DNA of 64,000 nucleotides from Enterococcus faecium (GCF_029023785.1 NZ_CP118956.1:78623-142622), one strand, 5' to 3'; counted from the stretch's first letter, positions 55,386-63,379 are shown. Program-made: numbers and translations. Notes: a model not told the origin generated them from the letters alone.

Positions 55386-57267
55386 TTGTCGTTGAATCCC
55401 GCAATTGCTTTAAGTGCTCATTGTTATCAATGATGTTATAGATATCTGACAAAATATTCCGTGTCTGAAAGGTATCCTGTTTCGCAATACAAATTAAAAA
55501 AATCAAATCGACATAATATTTATTCCATTTAAATTTCTTTTTGTTTTTGACTACAACAATGATCGTTTTATTGACGTATGTCGAATTCCCGTGAGGGACA
55601 GCGGTGCCAGAAGGTAAATCAGTACCGCCCAACTCTTCACGCTCTAGGACTGTTTGTCTAAATGATGGGCTTACGTAATTCCTCTGTATCAGTCTTTCAC
55701 CGACTTGATCGATCAGCTCTTCTTTAGAAGAAAAGTTGGTATTCACATAAATAAGATCTTTCGTAACAAATTTCATCAGATGATGCGCTCGCACAAATTC
55801 TAGAACCTTATTCTCAGACGCTGGAAGCGAGTTTGAATACTTAATTCGTTCTATATCTTCTTTCGTTAAAAATGGTGAAACCAAAATAACTTCCTTTTTA
55901 GGAATATCTATCTTAATGGTTGAGATAATCATGTCATAGTCTTCAAGAGTCATCTGTTCCAATTCCGACACAGAGGCTACTTCAAATGAGTCAAATGATG
56001 GTAAAACATTTTTGATTCGATTTATCAGCAGTTCCGAAGTTGCAATCCCCATTTGACAAACAATCAAGATTTTTCGATTTAATCGTGCGCGTTCGATTGC
56101 AGCTTGGAAATACATTGTCAAAAAGGCAATTTCATCCTCATTAAAACTAAGCCCTAATTCCCGTTCATATTCACTTAGTACCACCCAAATAACATTGAAG
56201 GTTAAAGAGAATTCGTTTTTTATTTGTAAGGTAAATGGGTTCTCCGTTTTGTTGTTCGTCCTTAAACGATAAATCATTGGGGGAATATGATTTTTTAACT
56301 GTTCCTCCAACTTTTGATCACTGGCAAAGTTGATATTCAGTGCAGCCGAAACTCTCGAAAGTAATAGTTCAACAATCACACTATCTATTTCTTCCTCTGG
56401 CAAAGGTTCAAATCGATTAGAGATCAGTTGCAATGATAAGTATTGAACATCTTCGTTCGTATAAGAAAACCCCAAACGTAAAGCTGATTTATGCAACAAA
56501 CGAACAGCACTTTCCTCAAAGAAAACTGTTGCCACATTGGCCTCAGATTTTTTTATTTCCTCGATGTGATGACCTTTGAAAACCCGAAAAACTAGAATAA
56601 TAAAAATGTTCAAGATGTTTTGCACATAATAGTCAGAAATAGCGTTTACATTTTCTCGAATATAGGTATACAAAATATTCGAACAAGCACTGATCAAATT
56701 TTCGCCATAGTATGGACTTAATAATTTAATTTTTTCGGCAAAATCCTCATCGTATAGTTCTGAATTATTAAGTAAATAGCGATTAAACTGCAGCAATGCT
56801 TTTTGAACGTCTTCCTCTGTCCCCAATAATGACGTGCCATGAACATCGCTGCACAGCTTGATACTTGATCCAACATTCAATATTTTCATAATGAATTCAA
56901 AATCTTTAATAATTGAAGTTTTACTCACCATAAATCTTTCCGATAAATTGTTGAAGCTAACCACCTTTTCATCGAATAACAAGGTACTCATGATCTCAAT
57001 TCTTCGGTTGAATGTATTGTAAAGATCACTTTCCTCTTTCTTATTCTCGATTCCCTCAACTTCCTTGAAACGTTTTAGCGCAATACCAACTCCGCGCTTT
57101 TTCTCAAGATATTCTCCCGAGCTCTGGAGATATTCTTCAATGATCCCTAATTCGCTGTGCGTCGTTCTTTTTGAAACACCCAATTTGCTTGCAAAATAAT
57201 CGACTGTTTTAAAGGCACTTTGTCGCACTAATAACTCTAATAATTTTTTTTGTCTTTTTGTAAGCAT
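55351..57267 (-). CDS. PRD-containing transcriptional regulator with EIIB and EIIA domains (MtlR/LicR type)
   Basis: 638 residues. N-terminal winged helix (KRQKKLLELLVRQSAFKTVD, YFASKLGVSKRTTHSELG), second HTH-like region (SERFMVSKTSIIKDFEFIM), two PRDs (about residues 190-400; conserved His in LLHKSALRLGFSY and LNEDEIAFLTMYFQAA), EIIB-like domain (ILIVCQMGIATSELLINRI) and EIIA domain with GTAVPHGNST. It activates the downstream PTS and probably the gatZ-fsa-tkt transcript, with activity set by PTS phosphorylation. ATG 57267 follows GGAAGTGG. Confidence 0.9.
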   Translation of the reverse strand: MLTKRQKKLLELLVRQSAFKTVDYFASKLGVSKRTTHSELGIIEEYLQSSGEYLEKKRGVGIALKRFKEVEGIENKKEESDLYNTFNRRIEIMSTLLFDEKVVSFNNLSERFMVSKTSIIKDFEFIMKILNVGSSIKLCSDVHGTSLLGTEEDVQKALLQFNRYLLNNSELYDEDFAEKIKLLSPYYGENLISACSNILYTYIRENVNAISDYYVQNILNIFIILVFRVFKGHHIEEIKKSEANVATVFFEESAVRLLHKSALRLGFSYTNEDVQYLSLQLISNRFEPLPEEEIDSVIVELLLSRVSAALNINFASDQKLEEQLKNHIPPMIYRLRTNNKTENPFTLQIKNEFSLTFNVIWVVLSEYERELGLSFNEDEIAFLTMYFQAAIERARLNRKILIVCQMGIATSELLINRIKNVLPSFDSFEVASVSELEQMTLEDYDMIISTIKIDIPKKEVILVSPFLTKEDIERIKYSNSLPASENKVLEFVRAHHLMKFVTKDLIYVNTNFSSKEELIDQVGERLIQRNYVSPSFRQTVLEREELGGTDLPSGTAVPHGNSTYVNKTIIVVVKNKKKFKWNKYYVDLIFLICIAKQDTFQTRNILSDIYNIIDNNEHLKQLRDSTTNEMLYRRIGSD

Positions 57268-57313
57268 GATGATAACCACTTCCTAACTATCCAAAATAAA
57301 GGCCTTAATCTTT

Positions 57314-57327
57314 TGATAGCGTTATCA
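57314..57327 (-). promoter_or_regulatory. cre site (CcpA operator) upstream of the PRD regulator operon
   Basis: TGATAGCGTTATCA is a perfect match to the cre consensus TGWNANCGNTNWCA and fully palindromic. It lies 47-60 bp upstream of the start codon, between the start and the long-spaced operator. It predicts glucose repression of the regulator-PTS operon. Confidence 0.82.
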
Positions 57328-57380
57328 GGATCGTAACCTTATTATAGATGTGCTTTAGAAAAAAGCATATTACAATTCAT

Positions 57381-57418
57381 TGCAACAAGTCGATACAATA
57401 TCTCACTTACTTGTTGCA
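57381..57418 (-). promoter_or_regulatory. long-spaced inverted-repeat operator upstream of the PRD regulator
   Basis: TGCAACAAGT (57381-57390) and ACTTGTTGCA (57409-57418) with an 18-bp spacer: the same arms and spacing as at 52938-52975. Confidence 0.7.
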
Positions 57419-57552
57419 GAAAAAGGCACTTAAATAAATGTAAGTATTCCTTTAAATTCTCGAAAATAATATCAATCACATTGGAATGGCAACAGTTTTT
57501 TTGACAAATTTTATAAGGTGCAGAACTTCTTTCCGTATGCTATTCCGATTGT

Positions 57553-57655
57553 CCTTGACAATGAGCCTCCTCGGATGTGACGATCTTCGGCAGGAGCTAA
57601 CAGTTAAAGTTAGACTGCCTCGCTAGCGTTAGCACATCCGAGCTCATTATCAAGG
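57553..57655. repeat. long imperfect hairpin at the 3' end of IS3 orfB
   Basis: CCTTGACAATGAGC plus TCGGATGTG (57553-57579) pairs with CACATCCGAGCTCATTATCAAGG (split: 57633-57655), interrupted only by a 4-base bulge and one G-U type mismatch. The loop is 53 bases and contains an inner GCTAAC/GTTAGC pair. The orfB stop codon (57610) lies in the loop. Confidence 0.65.
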
Positions 57656-58445
57656 ATTCGCTGCGCCAATCTCTGGTTACGGTAACCAACCGGTGTCTCG
57701 TAGCCAAGTGTACCGTGCAACCGAAGGTGGTTCCACCAATTGACATAGTCAAATAACTCCAAATCCAATTGTTGTAAGGTTTCAAATGTGTATTGATAGA
57801 CAAATTCTACTTTCAACGACTTATAAGTTGATTCAGCTACGGCATTATCAAAAGGACAGCCTTTATGACTCAATGATCGATTGATGTCAAAAGTTGTTAA
57901 TAATTCATCAATAGCTTGGTTATCAAACTCTTTTCCACGATCAGTATGAAAAATCTCAACCTCTGTCAGAGGTTGTTTGATACGGCTAAATGCTTTTTTA
58001 CTAGAACGGCATCTTTATGTTCTCCACAAGAATAGCCGAGAATTTCTCGATTGAACAGATCCAAAATGAAACAGACATAATTCCATTTTTTCCCGACTCG
58101 TACATAAGTCAAGTCTGTTACGATCGCTTCTAATGGGTTGTCTCTTAAGAATTTACGATTCAATACGTTTGTCGTTTTGGCTTCATTGCAAGTAGAATGA
58201 TGTACTTTAAAATAAGCAACAGTATAGCTCGATTTTAATCCTCTATTTTTCATGATTCTACTAATTTTTCGTCGGCTGATCTGAATGCCTCGTTTTGATA
58301 AGGCTTTTTTTATTTTTCTTAAGCCGTAGGCCTTTCGGCTGCGGATAAATTCTTCAGCGACTACTTCTTCAAGTTCTGATTCGTCTTTCTTTGGTTTTGA
58401 TTGATAATAATAGGACTGACGTGATAGACCTAATATTCTGCACAT
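57610..58445 (-). pseudogene. IS3-family transposase OrfB, frameshifted
   Basis: N-terminal part 58445-57966: HTH_21 region RKAYGLRKIKKALSKRGIQI and the first catalytic Asp in EAIVTDLTYVRVGKKWNYVC. After KDAVLVKK the frame shifts at a run of six T (57991-57998) and continues in another frame as AFSRIKQPLTEVEIFHTDRG (second Asp), then CPFDNAVAESTYKSLKVEFV (catalytic Glu), to 57610. A one-base indel; otherwise complete. Confidence 0.85.
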
Positions 58446-58480
58446 CGCTGATATAGGGTAAAGATGCTTATTCGCATCGA

Positions 58481-58771
58481 TTACTTGTCTCTTCGTCCGA
58501 ATATCAGCGCTGCTTGCTTTAAAATATCATTTTCCATTTCTAATTGCTGGTTTCTTTTACATAGTTCTAACAATTCTTTTTGTTCAGGCGTAAGATTATC
58601 TTTTTCTTTGAATGAACCACTCGTTTTAGATTGCTTTACCCATTTGTCAAATGCTGAAGCCGTTAGTTCATATTCTCGAATGATTTCTACACGTGGCTTT
58701 CCAGCTAAGTAAAGATTGACGATTTGTTGCTTGAATTCTTGTGAAAAAGTTCTTCGTGTTCTCTTAGACAT
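58481..58771 (-). CDS. IS3-family transposase OrfA
   Basis: 96 residues from ATG 58771 (GGAGG upstream): helix-turn-helix (RRTFSQEFKQQIVNLYLAGK, EYELTASAFDKWVKQ) and a leucine-zipper helix (LLELCKRNQQLEMENDILKQ) ending AALIFGRRDK. Confidence 0.88.
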   Translation of the reverse strand: MSKRTRRTFSQEFKQQIVNLYLAGKPRVEIIREYELTASAFDKWVKQSKTSGSFKEKDNLTPEQKELLELCKRNQQLEMENDILKQAALIFGRRDK

Positions 58772-58845
58772 AAAAATTCCTCCTGGTATGTTTTCTTCTA
58801 GTCTACACACCTTAATTTTTCTGTCTAGTTAATTGTAGCCTATCC

Positions 58846-59274
58846 ATGTACCAACATAATATTTAAGAAGTTTCCCATAGATATATTGGACTTCCTCTTT
58901 TAAAACACAAAAATAAATACTACCTTATTTAGGTAGTATTTATTAAAAGTTACGTCAATTTTGATTAAAAATATACTACTTGAACCTCTCATGAGTAAAG
59001 TCACGAAATTTTTGGGAATAGAGCGTACTTGATATCTTATTTTTTCACTAATAGCAGTGTCTCTTATTCACCAAGCGATCCCCGTAGTTCCTACGGTTCT
59101 TAATTTTTCTCTAGACTAATGATTGTATCTTTAGACCTTCGGCCATAACATGGAGCAAAATAAAAAGGTACTAAGTCTTATATATCAATCTTCGAGTAAC
59201 CGACGGTTAACAACCATATCGAGCGGCATTAATCACCCACCTGTAGAGGATGAGCGACTTTTGCCTAATTATTG
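58846..59274. other. 429 bp without genes, one iteron pair
   Basis: Holds an inverted TAGTA-core pair (ACTAC at 58919, GTAGT at 58933, 14-bp offset), a small hairpin CCGTAG-TTC-CTACGG at 59089-59103, and at 59241-59279 a block (TAGAGGATGAGCGACTTTTG) that recurs at 60344-60382. No coding frame recognised. Confidence 0.6.
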
Positions 59275-59592
59275 TTAAAAGCCTAGTTTCATTTGTTTAG
59301 ATTGGAAAATACGTCCTACAAGTATCTCTTTTTTTTCATGGTCGATCCGATAAAATAAGGCATAGCTTTTGCCGATCACGATCCGATATGTTGGGATATC
59401 CATTCCATAGATTTCGGAAACTTCCTCATGCATAGTTGGAAAATTTTTGGTTAGTTCTAAAGCCTTCTGGATCGCACCTACAAATCTTTTTATGCTGGCT
59501 GGAGAAAGAGCAAGCTCATTTTCCCATTCTTCTATTATCGTTTCAAGGCTGGTCTGGAAACTTTTAGAATAAACTAGCGTGTACTCTTTCAT
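59275..59592 (-). CDS. RelE/ParE-superfamily toxin (second pair)
   Basis: 105 residues: YTLVYSKSFQTSLETIIEEW, helical RFVGAIQKALELTKNFPTMH, then strands TYRIVIGKSYALFYRIDHEK and ILVGRIFQSKQ. ParE-like arrangement. It starts directly at the end of the antitoxin gene, so the two are one unit. Different from the toxin at 44749. Confidence 0.82.
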   Translation of the reverse strand: MKEYTLVYSKSFQTSLETIIEEWENELALSPASIKRFVGAIQKALELTKNFPTMHEEVSEIYGMDIPTYRIVIGKSYALFYRIDHEKKEILVGRIFQSKQMKLGF

Positions 59593-59847
59593 CTATTCAC
59601 TCCAGCCGTATTTTCCGAAAGCTTTTACCATTTCAATTTCTGAAACTGTTAAACCTTTCTCAAAGTCTTGGAAACTTTCTTCAATCAATTTGCGATCGTG
59701 TTCTTTTGCTATTTGAGTAGTATCTAATATGAATAAGTTGCCTTCTTGTTTGGCTTGGATAGTGTCTCCGCTTTTTAATCCAAGAGAGCTTGGAAGGATC
59801 ACTCCCACGCTATTGCCGATCTTTCTAACCTTTAGTTCTTTTCCCAT
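59593..59847 (-). CDS. AbrB/MazE-like antitoxin (second pair)
   Basis: 84 residues. N-terminal swapped-hairpin DNA-binding motif (KVRKIGNSVGVILPSSLGLK, SGDTIQAKQEG), then an acidic helical tail that should bind the toxin. ATG 59847 after AAAAGGAGTG. Confidence 0.85.
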   Translation of the reverse strand: MGKELKVRKIGNSVGVILPSSLGLKSGDTIQAKQEGNLFILDTTQIAKEHDRKLIEESFQDFEKGLTVSEIEMVKAFGKYGWSE

Positions 59848-60106
59848 GTTATCACACTCCTTTTAGTTTTTGATGAATAAATTATAACATGTTATAACAA
59901 CAATTGCCAACGGTGTTTCTTAAGGGATTCCACTCCATATTATTATTGGACAAAATAAGCCACTTAGAACGCTGAAAACATATACAAACGATATCAAAAT
60001 ACGAGTGAACTACTCACCATACACTTCCGTTAACATCCATTTAAGTAGGTATTTTTATTATATATAGATTTAACATATGTCGGTCGGTTGATTGATATAG
60101 CTAAAG
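59848..60106. other. 259 bp without genes
   Basis: Promoter region of the second toxin-antitoxin pair (CATGTTATAACA repeats near 59885 may be its operator) and AT-rich sequence. Nothing else recognised. Confidence 0.4.
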
Positions 60107-60343
60107 TTATAACTCAACCGAAGCCGATTCATCTACACGAATAAAGTTGCGAGTGTTCTCGGCTAATTCATAAAAATTGTTATGTGTTCCATATAGCAAT
60201 ACTGGAATAACTTTATTTTCTTGAATCTCATAAGCAACTCTATACACGGTGACCGCATACTTAAATCCATTAGACCAATTACCTGATAAACCTCCAGTTT
60301 TTTGCTCTTACTTAAATGGATCAATGGCAATTTCATCACAAAC
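60107..60343 (-). pseudogene. decayed second copy of the 44749 RelE-type toxin
   Basis: Reads CDEIAIDPFK, stop (TAA), EQKTGGLSGNWSNGFKYAVT, VYRVAYEIQENKVIPVLLYG, THNNFYELAENT. This is clearly the same family as the toxin at 44749 (YDEIAIDPYKGEQKTGDLSG). A glycine codon has become TAA and the N-terminal third is missing. No antitoxin gene remains beside it. Confidence 0.8.
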
Positions 60344-60466
60344 CTATAGAGGATGAGTGACTTCTGCCTAATTACGTTAAAAAATATTGAAAGTAACTCT
60401 ATGTAGCAAAAAATATCTAGAATTTCATTTCCTCAAAACTGATCGATATTGTATCTAAAAATATAT

Positions 60467-60485
60467 ACTACCTAAAATAGGTAGT
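60467..60485. repeat. inverted TAGTA-core iteron pair before the par locus
   Basis: ACTACC at 60467 and GGTAGT ending at 60485, with the same 14-bp offset between cores as the other paired sites. Confidence 0.65.
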
Positions 60486-60629
60486 ATATATTAAAATATG
60501 TGCTTTTGTTAGAAAAATCAATACATAAATTATCATATCTGTATATGTCATTTAGGTATTTCAGTTATGTTATAATAGTTTTGCTGTCTGCTACCCCGGC
60601 CTAATCTGGCAAGGGGAGGAGGAGATATA

Positions 60630-60749
60630 ATGAAATACCTTTTTGATTTTGTTTTTGCAATCAAGCCATTTGCAGAGGTAACTGCACACTACATCTGCAA
60701 GTGGCTTGATTGCAAAATTGCCAAAAAAGACAGTAAGCCTACCCGTTAA
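60630..60749 (+). CDS. Fst-like type I toxin peptide
   Basis: 39 residues: MKYLFDFVFAIKPFAEVTAH followed by YICKWLDCKIAKKDSKPTR. A hydrophobic N-terminal helix with Pro, then Trp-Leu and a charged tail, as in Fst-family membrane toxins. Strong GGGGAGGAGG before the ATG. Product would damage the membrane if antitoxin RNA is lost with the plasmid. The longer frame on the opposite strand (60591-60782) is a shadow. Confidence 0.75.
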   Translation: MKYLFDFVFAIKPFAEVTAHYICKWLDCKIAKKDSKPTR

Positions 60750-60769
60750 TTCTATAATATAGAAACGTA

Positions 60770-60834
60770 AAAAAAACCCCATCAGCCTGCACGCTGATGG
60801 GGTTTGGTGATATAATGAAATACCTCTTTGTTAC
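60770..60834 (-). ncRNA. par locus antitoxin RNA II
   Basis: On the minus strand TTGCAT (60867-60862) and TATAAT (60845-60840), 16 bp apart, form a strong promoter. The RNA would start near 60834, contain the complement of repeat GATATAATGAAATACCT (60809-60825) and end in the shared terminator. It can pair with the same repeat at the toxin start codon and block translation, as known for par of pAD1. Confidence 0.75.
60774..60805. terminator. bidirectional terminator shared by RNA I and RNA II
   Basis: AAACCCCATCAGC pairs with GCTGATGGGGTTT around CTGCAC; A-rich before and T-rich after, so it can work on both strands. Confidence 0.85.
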
Positions 60835-60884
60835 TCATAATTATACCATAATTAGTCACGAATGCAACCAATAGAAAAAACTAC

Positions 60885-60985
60885 TTAGAACGGTAGATCA
60901 TCGCTAATAACAATGCATTGTCCACCAAATGGATTTTGTGAAGCATTAAATACATTGTTATTAATTGTCGCTGCTTTTAACTAGG
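60885..60985 (-). pseudogene. ssb: 3' remnant of a single-stranded DNA-binding protein gene
   Basis: Reads AATINNNVFNASQNPFGGQC then IVISDDLPF and a stop at 60885. SDDLPF is the diagnostic acidic C-terminal tip of bacterial SSB, used to recruit partner proteins, and NPFGG before it is common in Firmicute SSB tails. The DNA-binding domain is gone. Confidence 0.75.
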
Positions 60986-61035
60986 CCTCTCCCCTTCTAT
61001 TATAAAAGAAGATATATATCATTTCTTAATTACCT

Positions 61036-62023
61036 ACTACCTTAAACCAAAATTTAAATACTACCTAATTTAAGTAGTACTTAAATAATCTAAAAAATAG
61101 TTATCCCAATTGTTATGCTTTTATAATACGATTATTTGTAACAAAATGAATATTATATAATTAAACACTACCATATTTAGGTAGTGTTTAATTATTAGCA
61201 AAACAAAAAATATTTATTCTATTCTCTTAACTTCAACTAAGTTATGCTGCACACCTTTATATAAATCATATGCAACTCATTAGCTAGACAAACTACAAGC
61301 ATGTAGTTTTATCTGTTAATTATGTACTACCTAAATAAAGTAGTTTATAATTAACAAGTATATATATTTAAAAATTTAAGATTAATTTTTTTATGACTTG
61401 TACAAATTTATCTGATATTCTCTTATTAAGAACTACCTAATTTGGGTAGTTCTTATTTTTTACATTTTAAGTAGTATTTAATTGCAATTTGGTAGTATTT
61501 TTTTATTATCTTATTCCTAGAACGGTAGTACTTAATATAAATATAGGTAGTATCTAATTTAAGTATTAATGGTAGTATCTAATTTAACAGGTAGTATGTA
61601 ACTACTTTAAAGTAATTTTTTTCAGATTAACACAGTAGTATCTTATTAAATAAGTTAATTTTAATGGTAGTACATAATTATTATATATATCTGACATTGG
61701 TAGTACTTATTGTATTTTTTAGTAGTATATAATCTATTGTTTTCTAGCCTAAAGCCTTGTCTTATAAGAATAATATAATATATACTACTGAAATAAGGTA
61801 GTATATATTACTAGTAATGGTAGTATGTTTTATATGCATAAGGTAGTTCTTAATTTATTTTTTGTTTTGACACTGGTAGTACTTAATTATCTTTAATTTT
61901 AAAACTAAATTTTATTCATACGTTCTTCTGGTAGTATTTAATTATAAATAATATTTATTTAAAGTAGTTCTTAATGACTTTAAAGGTAGTACATAATTCA
62001 TTTTATTTCTGATTTTAGGTAGT
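61036..62023. repeat. large iteron array (TAGTA core) between the par locus and repA
   Basis: About 27 copies of the core GTAGT (or ACTAC). In the left part (61036-61450) copies stand as inverted pairs, each with a 14-bp offset between the two cores: 61060/61074, 61167/61181, 61326/61340, 61432/61446. In the right part (61446-62023) 19 copies run in one direction as GGTAGTAC/T-TTAATT-like units at distances close to multiples of 11 bp (22, 33, 44, 55). There are no genes. It matches the TAGTARRR iterons of pAD1-type plasmids bound by the ParB-like RepC, and is the likely centromere. Confidence 0.85.
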
Positions 62024-62136
62024 ATTTAATTAAAAAACAGTTTTAATGCGTTTGCATTTTTTATTTATCTTTGCTATTTTCGAAAAGAGTAGGTAATTTT
62101 ACATAAATAAAACAACGTGAAAGTAGAGGATCTACA

Positions 62137-63177
62137 ATGACTGATTTTAATTTTTTTAAGGCGGATAGAGTTTACAACGAATTATTTTATCAATTTCCAA
62201 AAGTCTTTATTGTTTCTGACGAATACAAAAAAATGAAAGATTCAACTAAGATTGCCTATATGCTTTTAAAAGCAAGATTAGAGATCGCAATCAGCAAACG
62301 GCAAATCGATGAAGAAGGTAATGTTTATTTTACTTATACGACAAATGAACTATGTAGCGTATTAAACTGCCAAAAACAAAAAGCGATAGCAATCAAAAAA
62401 GAGTTGGAATCCTTTGGTTTATTATTACAAAAGCAGATGGGATTTAACAAACAGTTAGGGAAAAATAATCCTAATAGACTATATCTAGCAGAATTAAAAG
62501 TCTCAGAAAATGATATCTACTTACTCGAAAAATTTGATAGAGAGAATAGGGAAAACGTTGATAAATCAGAGGGTATGAAAATCATACCCACCCTCGACGA
62601 AAAATCAGACGCTGAATCCCTTGGGGCTCAAGAGGGTATGAAAATCATACCGTGCCAAAACGTTGATAAATCAGAGGGTATGAAAATCATACCAGAACTT
62701 AATAATAATATATTAGACACTAATAGACACAATATAGACACTGAAAAAGACCGCCTACAAGATCAATTGTTGTTAGACAATTTTGAGACAATTATGACAA
62801 ACGACAGCATTGCTACGTTTGTCCCTGAACGAGTATTAAATTTGATAAAAACATTTTCTTCAAGTTACAGTGAAGCTCAAAAAACCGTCCAGACTATTCA
62901 TAATGCAAAGAAAAAAGCTGAAATAGAAAGTGGTATTTCGATAGTTTTTGAAGAACTCGATAGTTATTATGTCAATGCAGAACAAGAATTATACACGACA
63001 CTGTTAAAAGCCTATCAAAAATTAAAAACCGAAAAAGTCGAAAATATCCAGAACCTGATTTTTGTCTATGTAAAAAATTGGTTTATCGAAAAACCAATAG
63101 CTGCTAAAGTATCAAGTGAAAAACGTTTGAATTATGAAAGCTCCCCAAGCACTATTACGAAAGACTGGTTAGAGTGA
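62137..63177 (+). CDS. repA: RepA_N-family replication initiator
   Basis: 346 residues. N-terminal RepA_N domain FFKADRVYNELFYQFPKVFI, DEYKKMKDSTKIAYMLLKAR, and winged-helix part TTNELCSVLNCQKQKAIAIK. A variable linker has three copies of EGMKIIP. The C-terminal host-specific domain spans about residues 215-346. ATG 62137 follows AGAGGAT. In RepA_N plasmids the replication origin lies within the repA gene, and the linker repeats here are the prime candidate. It belongs to the same family as the pheromone-plasmid initiators. Confidence 0.92.
   Translation: MTDFNFFKADRVYNELFYQFPKVFIVSDEYKKMKDSTKIAYMLLKARLEIAISKRQIDEEGNVYFTYTTNELCSVLNCQKQKAIAIKKELESFGLLLQKQMGFNKQLGKNNPNRLYLAELKVSENDIYLLEKFDRENRENVDKSEGMKIIPTLDEKSDAESLGAQEGMKIIPCQNVDKSEGMKIIPELNNNILDTNRHNIDTEKDRLQDQLLLDNFETIMTNDSIATFVPERVLNLIKTFSSSYSEAQKTVQTIHNAKKKAEIESGISIVFEELDSYYVNAEQELYTTLLKAYQKLKTEKVENIQNLIFVYVKNWFIEKPIAAKVSSEKRLNYESSPSTITKDWLE
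62571..62693 (+). repeat. palindromic repeats inside repA, predicted replication origin
   Basis: GGTATGAAAATCATACC occurs at 62572-62588 (extended by one G/C pair), 62635-62651 and 62677-62693. Each is a perfect palindrome with an AAA centre. All three are in the same reading frame (EGMKIIP), spaced 63 and 42 bp, multiples of 21. Initiator-binding repeats within the gene are the hallmark of RepA_N origins. Confidence 0.82.
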
Positions 63178-63378
63178 AACTTTACTGACAAAGTGATTGT
63201 TGCTTCATGGAGTAACATTAAAATTAAAAATTTTTTATTATTCTAATTATATTACGAATATTACAAAATAATAGCTATTTTAATAGAATTTATAAGTTAA
63301 AATATTATGATAAAAATCACAAACGTAGCCTTTTACGTCATAAGTGTTAAAAGAAATAATTAATTTCAAATATAGAAA
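63178..63378. other. 201 bp after repA, no feature seen
   Basis: AT-rich, no coding frame, no clear hairpin. Confidence 0.4.
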
Positions 63379-63379
63379 A

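Larger units (their letters stand above)
57553..58845 (-). mobile_element. IS3-family element with broken orfB
   Basis: orfA and orfB of an IS3-type transposase on the minus strand, different from the IS3 at 25957. Exact ends were not resolved. The right end probably lies near the stretch TAATTTTTCTGTCTAGTTAA at 58812-58831. The left end carries a strong hairpin (57553-57655) overlapping the orfB stop. orfB has a frameshift. Confidence 0.75.
60571..60805 (+). ncRNA. par locus toxin-encoding RNA I
   Basis: TATAAT at 60571-60576 is a clear -10; the -35 is weak. The transcript would start near 60583, carry a GC-rich 5' stem around CTACCCCGGCC, GGGGAGGAGG, the toxin frame, and end at the terminator AAACCCCATCAGC/GCTGATGGGGTTT (60774-60805). 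The 17-bp direct repeat GATATAATGAAATACCT occurs at its start codon (60624) and again at 60809. This matches the par locus of pAD1, where two converging RNAs share terminator and direct repeats. Confidence 0.8.

Noticed and set aside
57553..57655. Integron attC site
   Set aside because: The hairpin has inner GCTAAC/GTTAGC steps that recall attC, but the core-site consensus does not fit and there is no integrase or cassette.
60591..60782. A 63-codon minus-strand frame
   Set aside because: It is antisense to the Fst-like toxin and runs through the bidirectional terminator.
61036..62023. CRISPR array
   Set aside because: The repeat core is only 5-8 bp, spacing is variable and close to multiples of 11 bp, both orientations occur, and there are no cas genes.
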